Positions 43,790 through 53,800 of a stretch of 64,000 nucleotides of DNA are shown here, in pieces. The notes below the pieces were generated by a model. It saw only the letters and a list, made by a program, of their open reading frames with translations, did no database searches and had not been told where the DNA came from. Location: contig NZ_KE384306.1 of the NCBI RefSeq assembly GCF_000425125.1, positions 707,705-771,704 on the forward strand, read 5' to 3'. Both the position numbers and the translations under genes were made by a program. Origin of the DNA: Paenibacillus taiwanensis DSM 18679 (lineage in GTDB: Bacteria > Bacillota > Bacilli > Paenibacillales > Paenibacillaceae). Positions within the stretch are counted from its first letter, which is position 1. Every line of letters begins with the position of its first letter.

Positions 43790-46700
43790 ATGATTCGACT
43801 AAAGCATTTTCCAATATTGGCTATTATTTATTGTTTACTCCTCCTGCCACTAGGATCAGTGTCGGCGGCTGATCTGTTCGCAGGTAAGGAAAAAGAGATT
43901 GAAGCCTATATTGAGCAGCAAATGTCCAAAGGGGACATACCTGGGGTATCCGTCGTTATTCTTCAGAATAATAAGCCAGTGTATACGAAAGGGTTTGGCT
44001 ATGCTGATCAATCAGCTTCTACACCTGTAACGTCGGATACGGTGTTTGAACTAGGCTCGACAAGTAAAGCTTTTACAGGAATTGCGCTGCTTCGTCTTGT
44101 GGAAGAAGGCAAGTTACGGTTGGAAGACACCGTAAATCAATATATTCCTACATTTAAAGTAACCTATGAAGGAAAACCAGTAGATATCTCGCTGTATCAG
44201 CTGCTTCATCACACAAGCGGCATTCCATTTGACACGATCGGAAACATACCGATTGCAGACGGAGACGATGCGCTTGCGCAGACGGTGAAAACGTTGGAAG
44301 GTATTGAATTGGATGATAGACCTGGGGAAGTGTATTCGTACGCCACGATTAACTATGATGTGCTCGGTTATATCATTCAACTCGTCACAGGTAACACCTA
44401 TGAGAAGTATGTAATTGAGCAAGTACTCAATCCGCTCGGACTACAGCATACGTACTTATTCCGAAACGACGTTCCTGCTGAACAGATGGCTAAAGGATAC
44501 AAGTTTAATCTGCTGAGAACCGTTGAATACGATGCACCTGTCTATAGGGGAAACACGCCAGCCGGATATGTCATGTCCAGTGCGAACGATATTGGCAAGT
44601 GGTTAAGTATTCAACTTGGTCAGAAAGAAGGCATTGCACCTACTTTTCCACAGCAAATTATCGAGAAATCGCATGCACCTGACCGGACTGTAATGCCAGG
44701 AGGGGATGGGTCTTCCTATGCCGCTGGCTGGACAATTCATCAACGAGGCAGCGGTGAAATTACACACGGGGGAGAGAACCCTAACTTTTCATCCGCCTTT
44801 TTATTTAGGCCGCAGGATGGAATTGGCGTAGGTGTCCTTGCCAACCTGAACTCTACGTATACGCAAACAATTGGACACGGGATCATGCAAATGCTGTTAG
44901 GCAAAGAGCTTCCCGATCCTGCGACAGACCAATATAAAAGTATGGACAACACCGCATCCGCTATTTTATTTATTGCGATTCCCGCAATGCTAATGATCAT
45001 CTGGTTCTCGGGTACGGCTATATGGGAAGCCGTGCGCGGCAAGCGGCGGTATGCAGGCAGTGGCAGCAAGCTGGCAGCAAATTTGCTTATTTCCTTACTG
45101 TTTATGTCTGGCTTCACGTACTGTTTGTACCGAATCCCGGATGTGATTTATGGCGGATTATCGTGGGATTTTGTGCAGGTGTGGGCTCCGCAGAGCTTTA
45201 TTACTGCAATCATTTTGCTCTTTTTTGCGGTGCTGCTGTTTAATTTTTATTTCATTTGGACCACGTTATTTCCTAAGAAAAATGATCGCTCGATGTTTAC
45301 CTTGACGCTGCTAAGCATTGCGAGTGGGTTCGGAAACGCACTTATCATTTTTATCGTTAATGAAACGCTTAATCGCGATGACGGCTTTCAGGGGGGGCTT
45401 CTGCTCTACTTTGCAGTGGGGATTGCAATCTACGTCGTTGGTCAGAAGCTGGTGCGGACCAGATTAATTTACATCGCAAATGATATGGTTTACGAAAAAA
45501 GGGCAGAGCTAATCGATAAAATTTTGGATACTCCTTACCAGCGGGTCGAAGGTTTAGAGGACGGATCGATTCAGGCTGCGCTTAACAATGACACGGAAAC
45601 GATTAGTGAATTTTCCGGCATTGTCATTACTGGGGCGACTAGCTTTGTTACGTTAATCTGCTGTTTTGTATATATGGGAATTATTAGCGTGTACGGTTTG
45701 GTCGTATCAGTTGCCTTTATTTTTATTGCCGCAGGGTTACACTTTGCGATTGGTCGTCAGGCTAACAAGCTGTGGGAACAAACAAGAGACATTCAAAATG
45801 TATTTTTTAAGTTTATAAATGACTTGATTACCGGCTTTAAAGAACTGAGCTTGCATAATGGCAAAAAGCAGGACTTTAAGACGGATATGCAAGCTAGCTG
45901 CAACACATATCGGGAGAAACGGATTCAAGGTGGACTGAAGTTTGCCAACGTCAACGTTATCGGAGAATTGTTGTTTACGTTAGTCATTGGGGCTGTCGCA
46001 TTTTTGTTTCCACTATTATTTACAGATCTTAAAGTGAACGCATTAAGAAACTATGTCTTTGTCCTGTTATATATGACAGGTCCTGTTCATGGTATTTTAG
46101 GCACGATTCCGAATATTTTCCGTGTTCGGATCAGTTGGAATCGGATTAGTGAGTTATCTAAGCAATTGGATGAATATCGGGCGCAACAGCAGCTGCAAGT
46201 GGATCATACGTCAACCGGTACGAAGGTGGAGGCGCAGAAGCTTGATGTACAATTGCGAGCAGTGGAGTATCAGTATGACAACAAGGAAGGGGATACCTTT
46301 ACGGTAGGGCCGATTCATTTTTCCTTCCGTGGGGGAGAAATTACGTTTATTACCGGGGGCAATGGAAGTGGCAAGTCAACACTTGCCAAGCTGATTACGG
46401 GCCTCTATACACCAACAAAGGGCGAAGTGTTTATTAACGGGCAAATCGTTGACAGTCTGACGCTTGGCCAGCAATATGCGGCCATTTTTAGCGATTTTCA
46501 TCTGTTTGAGAAATTATACGGCATCGAAACCGAACATAAACAAGCAGAAATTCAAACTTACCTCCGTACACTGCATTTACAGGACAAAGTAAATATTGAA
46601 GACGGGAAGCTGAATACGATCAAGCTGTCAACCGGTCAGCGTAAGCGCTTGGCGCTGCTCATCAGTTATTTAGAAGACAGGCCAATTTATTTGTTTGATG

Positions 46701-46930
46701 AATGGGCGGCAGACCAAGATCCGGAATTCCGTGCCTTTTTCTACAACACGTTGCTGCCAGAGCTTCGGCAGCGGGGGAAATGTATAATTGCGATCACACA
46801 TGATGATCGATTTTTCGAACTGGCGGATCATATCATTAAAATGGATATGGGCCAGATTGTACATCAGGAAGCAGGGCGTTTGTCTGAGATTGCAGCAACT
46901 GCTAGTTATGCGGACAAAACAACGCTGTAA
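43790..46930 (+). CDS. Fused serine peptidase (beta-lactamase S12 fold) and ABC exporter, prodrug-activating type
   Basis: 1046 residues. Signal/anchor segment (5-27); S12 peptidase domain outside the membrane (30-370) with SxxK as Ser90-Thr-Ser-Lys93 and catalytic Tyr184 in YSYATINYD (Asn of the usual YxN is Thr); membrane segments at about 390-540; ABC membrane domain (540-790) resembling SyrD/YojI cyclic-peptide exporters (FINDLITGFKELSLHNGKKQDF in part); ATPase with Walker A GGNGSGKST near 855, signature LSTGQRKRL near 946 and Walker B IYLFDEWAADQD near 965. ClbP and XcnG cut acyl-D-Asn from prodrugs; peptidase-ABC fusions of this type are known from zwittermicin-like clusters. It should cleave and export the product. 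Confidence 0.92.
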   Translation: MIRLKHFPILAIIYCLLLLPLGSVSAADLFAGKEKEIEAYIEQQMSKGDIPGVSVVILQNNKPVYTKGFGYADQSASTPVTSDTVFELGSTSKAFTGIALLRLVEEGKLRLEDTVNQYIPTFKVTYEGKPVDISLYQLLHHTSGIPFDTIGNIPIADGDDALAQTVKTLEGIELDDRPGEVYSYATINYDVLGYIIQLVTGNTYEKYVIEQVLNPLGLQHTYLFRNDVPAEQMAKGYKFNLLRTVEYDAPVYRGNTPAGYVMSSANDIGKWLSIQLGQKEGIAPTFPQQIIEKSHAPDRTVMPGGDGSSYAAGWTIHQRGSGEITHGGENPNFSSAFLFRPQDGIGVGVLANLNSTYTQTIGHGIMQMLLGKELPDPATDQYKSMDNTASAILFIAIPAMLMIIWFSGTAIWEAVRGKRRYAGSGSKLAANLLISLLFMSGFTYCLYRIPDVIYGGLSWDFVQVWAPQSFITAIILLFFAVLLFNFYFIWTTLFPKKNDRSMFTLTLLSIASGFGNALIIFIVNETLNRDDGFQGGLLLYFAVGIAIYVVGQKLVRTRLIYIANDMVYEKRAELIDKILDTPYQRVEGLEDGSIQAALNNDTETISEFSGIVITGATSFVTLICCFVYMGIISVYGLVVSVAFIFIAAGLHFAIGRQANKLWEQTRDIQNVFFKFINDLITGFKELSLHNGKKQDFKTDMQASCNTYREKRIQGGLKFANVNVIGELLFTLVIGAVAFLFPLLFTDLKVNALRNYVFVLLYMTGPVHGILGTIPNIFRVRISWNRISELSKQLDEYRAQQQLQVDHTSTGTKVEAQKLDVQLRAVEYQYDNKEGDTFTVGPIHFSFRGGEITFITGGNGSGKSTLAKLITGLYTPTKGEVFINGQIVDSLTLGQQYAAIFSDFHLFEKLYGIETEHKQAEIQTYLRTLHLQDKVNIEDGKLNTIKLSTGQRKRLALLISYLEDRPIYLFDEWAADQDPEFRAFFYNTLLPELRQRGKCIIAITHDDRFFELADHIIKMDMGQIVHQEAGRLSEIAATASYADKTTL

Positions 46931-46963
46931 GCCGTTTATAGAGCACAATGGAACACGGAGAGG

Positions 46964-49900
46964 ATGAATGTTGTGGCTGCTACTGGGCAATCCAACAAAA
47001 TAGACAAGTCAAATGTAGAGGACATCGTATCGTTAACCCCTACGCAGGAAGGCATGCTGTTTCATTATTTGAGGCAGGAAAATCGCTCCTTTTATGTGCA
47101 ACAGCTTGTGTTAACACTGACAGGTCAAATTGACGTGGATCATATGCGTACAGCATGGAAGACTGTTATTTCTCGGAATGAGATGTTAAGAACAATATAT
47201 CGTTGGGATAAACTGGAGAGCCCGATTCAAGTTGTACTTAAACACAAGCCTGTTGTATGGCAAGTAATCGATGCTACTTCACTCTCTGAAGACGAATTGC
47301 TTGCAACGCGAGAAGAGCTGTCATGTACGGAACAGCTTCAAATCACGTTAGAGGAGCAGCCGTTTCGAATAGCGCTGCTGCTAATTCGACCAGATCATTG
47401 TGAGATGATGATCAGCTGGCACCATATTTTATACGATGGGTGGAGCAATGGGGTCATCTTGCAGGAATGGATGGAGGCATATGAACGATTAGCTACACAA
47501 TCCGTGACTTCTGAAGAGACTCTACCTTCAAAAACGAAATTTAAAGAGCTGGTTAAGTGGCTGAAAAATCAAGATGCCAACAAGCAACGCACTTATTGGA
47601 GTGACGTGCTTAGTGGTGTTGAAGCCGGAAAGTCGCTTTCTTTGAGCAACGAAGCTTCACTTGAACAACGAGCAGCCCCTTCTATTAAACATGTAACGCT
47701 CAGTCTGTCCAGTTCTGAGTGTGATGAAGTGTTTGCTTTTGTACGACAGTACGGAGTTACGCTCGCCTCCCTTTTATATACGACGTGGGGCAGTGTACTG
47801 CAAAAGTATTTACATTGTGCAGACATCGTAATAGGCACTACGGTGTCTGGAAGAGTGCCGGATATCGATGGTGTGGAAAATATGGTGGGGTTGTTTATTA
47901 ATACGATTCCACTCCGCATAACGATGAAGGAACAAGAGTCTGCGCTAGAACTGGTCAATCGTACACATGACCAATGTAAAAGACGAGAGGAATTCGAGCA
48001 TACACCATTGATCGACATAGGAACGTACAGCGGGCTGACGGGTGCGGAGTCTCTGTTTAACACGATTGTTGTTCTGGAAAATTATCCATTGGATGAGCGA
48101 ATACGCTCAAATCGGATGTTGAAGATTGACAACTTTTATATGCATGAAATGACACACTATGACGTTACTTTGGGTGTCATGTCGATGGATAGCATTGAAC
48201 TTGATCTTTCCTTTAATCCGCAGCGCATCTCAACAGAGATGATGGTACGCATGGCTGGTCATCTGCAGACGCTGCTGCTAGCTATTGTTCGAGACGCGCA
48301 GCAACCGATAGGTCAGCTGACTATGCTGACTGAGGCAGAGCGGAGCGTCATCACGACTTGTTTTAACAAGCCTGTTGCCGCACAGCATACGGTTGAACCA
48401 GTGCATCGTTTATTTGAGAGACAAGCTGCCGCTGTTGAAAATCAACCTGCCATTGTGCATCGCGGCAAGTCTATCTCATATAAGCAGGTGAACGAACAGG
48501 CTAACCGACTGGCTAGGCGTCTACTTCAACAAGGACTCCAGCCAGAACAGCCAGTTGCGATTTTGCTGGAACGGTCTGCATGTACAATCATTGCCATGCT
48601 GGCGGTGCTAAAGGCTGGTGGTGTGTACATTCCGATAGACGAGCAATATGCTGAGGATCGTATTCAGTACATGCTGCAAGATAGCAACGCAAAGCTGCTG
48701 GTTACTAGCGAGGAATGGCGGGGACGAGTTTCATTTAAAGGGACCATACTTCACATGGAATCGGGGCTGGAGACGGCGGATTCAGATTGTGCTGCAACGC
48801 TAGCATCAGACAATTTGTCACAACATGTAGAAGCTGAGCAAGCTGCTTATATCATTTATACGTCTGGTTCAACTGGCAAGCCTAAAGGCGTAGTTGTCGA
48901 GCACCGGCAGTTGGTAGCTTATACAGCAGCCTTTCAACACGAGTTCCAGCTTACAAGTGCAGATCGCTTTCTACAGCAGTCTTCTTGTTCATTTGATCAA
49001 TTTGTGGAAGAAGTGTATCCCATACTTTTAGCAGGAGGAGCTGTCGTTGTTGCGGACAAGCAGGATGTGCTTGATCTGGAGCGATTGGCGCAGACCACAC
49101 GGGATCAAAACGTAAGTATCGTGTCGTGCTCGCCACTGTTGCTAAATGAGATCAACAAGCGTAATGGTTTACCTAACGTGCACACGTACATTAGTGGAGG
49201 CGATGTGCTAAAGCCGGCGTATATCAACCAGCTAGTCCAAATTGGACGGGTCTACAATACGTACGGCCCGACTGAAGCAACGGTGTGTGCAACCTATCAT
49301 CGTTGTACGGGCAGCGAACAGCAGGACGTCCCGATCGGTAAACCTATTTTTAATTATAACGTGTATGTGATGGATAATTATTTTGAACTGCTTCCTATTG
49401 GTGTAGTTGGCGAAATTTGTATAGCAGGGCATGGGGTAGCGCGAGGTTATTTGAATAGGAACGAGCTTACGACGGAGAAGTTTGTAGTTGATCCTGTGCA
49501 CGGCCAAGGTCAGCTGTATCGTACGGGTGACCTTGGCAAGTGGATGCCAGACGGCAGCATCCAATATGTCGGTCGCAGCGATGAACAAGTCAAAATTCGG
49601 GGATACCGAATTGAATTGGGCGAAATCGAATACCATTTGCGCCAACATCCAGCCGTTCAGGAAGCGATTGTGTTAGCCGTAGATGATGGCGACGGCAGCA
49701 AGATGTTGGCAGCTTATATTCAACTTGCAGAAGATGCCGTGCTAGAGACAGCAGGATTGACCTTACGAGAATATGCCGTGGACAAGCTGCCTGCATATAT
49801 GGTGCCAACGGTCATGTACCACATGGATGCCGTGCCGTTAACGATTAACGGTAAATTGGATAAAAAGGCGTTGCAGGCGATGAAGCGCAGCCTGCACATC

Positions 49901-50779
49901 CCCCTTGAAGATGACGATCAGACTGATTTGTCCAGCACGGAGGCTCTTGTTCTCGAGGCTTGGCAAGATGTGCTGAGAAGACAACATATAGGTCGTCACG
50001 AGCCATTTTTTGAGGCAGGAGGCAACTCGATTCTGCTGATGCAGCTCCATACGAAGCTGGAGAAAAAGTACAACTGGGGAACGACGGTTACTGATTTGTT
50101 TACACATACGACCATTGCCAAGTTTGCTAAGTATGTAGATTTGAAGCATACACAAGCTTCGGATGTTCCCCAAATTGCTTACCAACGGCTGCCGGTTGAA
50201 TATTTTACGCATCAGCCCTTAGCTAGTGGCTCGATGTCCGTTACATGCCAGCTTGAATATGAAACCGTAACTTCGTTAAGACAGATGGCACGTGAACATA
50301 AAGCAGAGTTAGTAGATCTCGTCATTTCCATGTATGCCTATTTGCTAACACAAATAAATAACAGCACGGAATCAACGATTCAGTTGTTGGGCGAAGATGG
50401 TCAACAAGTTGTGCCACTTGCCATTAATTTGTCCGAGCTGCAAGGGTTTGCACAGTTGTTCAGCCTTGTGCACACAACACGGATTGATCCACCGGCATAT
50501 TATGTGCTCCACATCGCACCACACTTGCTAGTTCAACAGCCGAAAGCAAGGGAGGAAATACTTGCGCTTGTCACGTACAACACGGAGGTATCACAGCGCG
50601 GGGAGTGGCTAAAGACATATGATGTGATGCTTCTTCTGGATGAAGAAGAGGGAGGACAAGGTCTGACGGTTAGCTTTCGATTTAATGACAAGCGATTAAA
50701 GAAAGAGAAAATATCGGCATTGCTGCAAGCATATCAGGATATGTTGCATCAGCTGTCTGAACGTTATGCTCGTACTTAA
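46964..50779 (+). CDS. NRPS module 2: C-A-T plus truncated C-like domain, predicted basic amino acid
   Basis: 1271 residues. Condensation domain (about 20-440) with WHHILYDGWSNG near 150; adenylation domain (470-960) with YTSGSTGKPKG near 630 and YNTYGPTEATVC near 765; carrier domain with FFEAGGNSILLMQ near 1020. The ten-position code by alignment is D-Q-E-S-I-G-T-V-C-K, close to the Lys code remembered for bacitracin synthetase (DAESIGSVCK), so Lys or another diamino acid is predicted. A C-terminal stretch (about 1080-1270) resembles the second lobe of a condensation domain without HHxxxDG. GTG 46973, nine bases after GGAGAGG, may be the real start instead of ATG 46964. It follows the peptidase/exporter gene by 33 bases. 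Confidence 0.92.
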   Translation: MNVVAATGQSNKIDKSNVEDIVSLTPTQEGMLFHYLRQENRSFYVQQLVLTLTGQIDVDHMRTAWKTVISRNEMLRTIYRWDKLESPIQVVLKHKPVVWQVIDATSLSEDELLATREELSCTEQLQITLEEQPFRIALLLIRPDHCEMMISWHHILYDGWSNGVILQEWMEAYERLATQSVTSEETLPSKTKFKELVKWLKNQDANKQRTYWSDVLSGVEAGKSLSLSNEASLEQRAAPSIKHVTLSLSSSECDEVFAFVRQYGVTLASLLYTTWGSVLQKYLHCADIVIGTTVSGRVPDIDGVENMVGLFINTIPLRITMKEQESALELVNRTHDQCKRREEFEHTPLIDIGTYSGLTGAESLFNTIVVLENYPLDERIRSNRMLKIDNFYMHEMTHYDVTLGVMSMDSIELDLSFNPQRISTEMMVRMAGHLQTLLLAIVRDAQQPIGQLTMLTEAERSVITTCFNKPVAAQHTVEPVHRLFERQAAAVENQPAIVHRGKSISYKQVNEQANRLARRLLQQGLQPEQPVAILLERSACTIIAMLAVLKAGGVYIPIDEQYAEDRIQYMLQDSNAKLLVTSEEWRGRVSFKGTILHMESGLETADSDCAATLASDNLSQHVEAEQAAYIIYTSGSTGKPKGVVVEHRQLVAYTAAFQHEFQLTSADRFLQQSSCSFDQFVEEVYPILLAGGAVVVADKQDVLDLERLAQTTRDQNVSIVSCSPLLLNEINKRNGLPNVHTYISGGDVLKPAYINQLVQIGRVYNTYGPTEATVCATYHRCTGSEQQDVPIGKPIFNYNVYVMDNYFELLPIGVVGEICIAGHGVARGYLNRNELTTEKFVVDPVHGQGQLYRTGDLGKWMPDGSIQYVGRSDEQVKIRGYRIELGEIEYHLRQHPAVQEAIVLAVDDGDGSKMLAAYIQLAEDAVLETAGLTLREYAVDKLPAYMVPTVMYHMDAVPLTINGKLDKKALQAMKRSLHIPLEDDDQTDLSSTEALVLEAWQDVLRRQHIGRHEPFFEAGGNSILLMQLHTKLEKKYNWGTTVTDLFTHTTIAKFAKYVDLKHTQASDVPQIAYQRLPVEYFTHQPLASGSMSVTCQLEYETVTSLRQMAREHKAELVDLVISMYAYLLTQINNSTESTIQLLGEDGQQVVPLAINLSELQGFAQLFSLVHTTRIDPPAYYVLHIAPHLLVQQPKAREEILALVTYNTEVSQRGEWLKTYDVMLLLDEEEGGQGLTVSFRFNDKRLKKEKISALLQAYQDMLHQLSERYART

Positions 50780-50815
50780 ATAAATGTGTGCTTGAAAAAG
50801 AAGGAGGTGGGATTG

Positions 50816-53800
50816 TTGGATTTTAGCTCCATTACATTAAAAAACTCGCTATTTGAGGAGTCAGCAGCAGCTCCCGACCCATTTCATGATGACGGAGATG
50901 AGGCCTACGATATTGCGATTATCGGGATCGGGTTAAAGTTGCCTCTTGCCGACACCGTGGAACAATATTGGCATAACCTTAGAGAAGGAAAAGATTGTGT
51001 CCGTGATCTTCCAGAAGCGCGCAGAAAAGATACGGATCGGTATTTTAATCATATCGGCAAAGATCCTAAAACCATTAACTATGGTGCGGCGGCATATGTG
51101 GAGGGTATTGATCAGTTTGATTTCGGCTATTTTAAGTTGTCTCCCAAAGAGGCAGCATTGATGGACCCGAATCAACGCCTGTTTCTACAGACGGCATGGC
51201 AAGCAATTGAAGATGCAGGGTACGGGGGAGCGATGCTAAAAGGCAGCAACACGGGTGTATATCTTGGATATGGTTCAGATGGGGACTACAAACAGATGAT
51301 TAGCCAAGTGGAACCTGATGCCTATTCCATGTCTATGCCAGGCAACGTTAGGCCGATGATCGCGAGTCGTATAGCCTACTTGCTCGATCTGAAAGGTCCT
51401 AATATGACTGTAGATACAACCTGTTCCTCGTCATTGGTTGCCATTCATCTGGCGTGTCAGGCGCTTCGGAATGGGGAGTGTGATTTGGCGATTGCAGGCG
51501 GGATACAGCTTCATCTCATTCCAGTGCGTGATTTTGAGGTGGGGGTGGAATCATCCACATCGAGAACACAAGCATTGGATGATAGCGCCGATGGAACAGG
51601 GACGGGAGAAGGCTCGGTAGCGATTTTGTTGAAGCCGCTGCGTCAAGCGCGGGAAGATCGGGATGCGATATACGCGGTTATCAAGTCTAGCGCGGTCAAT
51701 CAAGATGGCACTTCCGTAGGCATAACCGCACCGAATGCACAAGCCCAGGAGCAGGTGCTTGCCGAAGCGTGGTCTCGTGCCCATATACATCCCGAATCGA
51801 TAGGATATATCGAGATTCACGGGACCGGTACTAAGCTAGGCGATCCGATTGAAATGGATGGCATCCGGCGAGCGTTCCAGCGTTATACGAACAAGGCGCA
51901 ATTTTGTGCGGTAAGTGGTGTGAAAAGTAATATCGGACATCTGGACAGTGCGGCGGGTGTTGCCGGCCTGGTCAAAGCAGTATTATCGCTAAAGTACAAG
52001 GAGTTGTTCCCAACCCTTCACTTTAGTCGTCCCAATCGAAAGATCAGCTTCGAAGATTCACCTGTTTATGTAAATGACAAGCTGCGCGAGTGGATCAGTA
52101 ATCCTGCTGAGAAACGGCGTTGTGGTGTGAGTTCATTTGGTATTAGTGGTACGAATTGCCATATTGTCTTGGAAGAGAGTCAGCCCGCCAATCGTTCCCA
52201 ATCGACTGAGGTAAATTCGGCTCCGCTATTCCAGTCGGAAAAGAAGAATAACATCTTTGTGTTGTCTGCTTTAACAAGAGAAGCGCTACAGCAGTCTGTG
52301 GAGAAATTTATTTACTATTTAGACGTTGAAACGGATATAAGTTTAACCGATTTATGCTACACGTTGCAGACGGGTAGAGGTGAATATCAGCATCGGCTAG
52401 CCATCGTGACAGCAAATCATAAGCAGCTTAAATCCACCCTGCTTAGAATACAGCAAGAAGGACTCCAACAGGGGCACGTGGATTATTACTATTATGATGC
52501 GGGACCTGATTCCGATAGCGATCGCAAAGAGCTGTCATTAGCAGGTAACCGTGCATTGCTTAGTTACATGGAATCGGACCCGCAAGCGTGTTATCAAGTG
52601 GCGGAAAAATATACGCATGGTGCCGAAATTCAGTGGAATACGCTGTATCGCAGAGGAAGACCCCACAGGTTACACGCACCTGCCTATCCGTTTGAAGGCA
52701 AGCGCTGCTGGCTGAATTTGACTGAATATGATCCGCATACTACTACACTTTTGGATCATAATCGCTACTACCATACTATATGGCAAGCCCAGCCCTTATC
52801 TATGGATGATTCGGTTCAAATGGGACGAGTTACTACGCTAATATTCAAAAGCGAAGATAAAGCGGATGCTGGTGTTAAGGACAAGCTGCGCCAGTCAGGT
52901 ACACCTGTTATTGAAGTTGATTATGCCGACTGTTACGAGCAAGTTAGTAGAGATGGCTTCCGGATACAAGACAATGAAGCTGACTATGACAAACTGTTGC
53001 AGCAGCTCAAGGATAGGAACGTCCGTCGTATCGTATTTATATGTGCGGCACAAGAAACGACGGTGCCTGCAACATTGACGGATTTGCAAAATCGTTTGGA
53101 AAAAAGCGTATATCGGCTCCACCGCATGATTAAAGCGATCGTCCGTCAAGAGCGTAATGATGCATTGGAGTTGACGATCATGACCCGCCGCGGCGCTTCC
53201 GTTGTTGATGGCCAGATGCTGACGGCGATTGCAGGTCTTCCTGATCCCGTACTGCCTGAGCATGCGTCCTTGTTCGGATTTAGCAAAGCGATTGGTTGGG
53301 AATATCCGTACATCCATATCAGATGTTTAGATATGGATTTGGAGACAGACATAGGCTGCTGTATACAGGAAATTCACAAACCCGCAGCAGAATATGTAAC
53401 AGCCTATCGACGAGGCATTCGATATGTAGAACGTTTGGACAAGCTGGATTTGCCAGATGTGAACAAACCATTACATTCCAATCTGCCAGTCATCAAGCCT
53501 CATGGCGTGTATGTAATAACGGGGGGGCTTGGCGGCATCGGACTTCAAATGGCCCGATATTTGGCGTCGCAACAGCCTGTTCAAATCATTTTACTAAATA
53601 GATCTCCATTTCCAGAGCGCACGCAATGGAACACTTTGCTTCAACTGCAAGCCACCCACCACGAGCCACATCAAGAGCATTTAACCGAACCTAATGACCA
53701 TTTTTTAATTAACTGTTCTGCTGATGCTTCACCTACAGATACACATAGCAGTGCTCATCAATCTGCACTTGAATCTGTACCGCAAATAGAAGGGGAAAGG

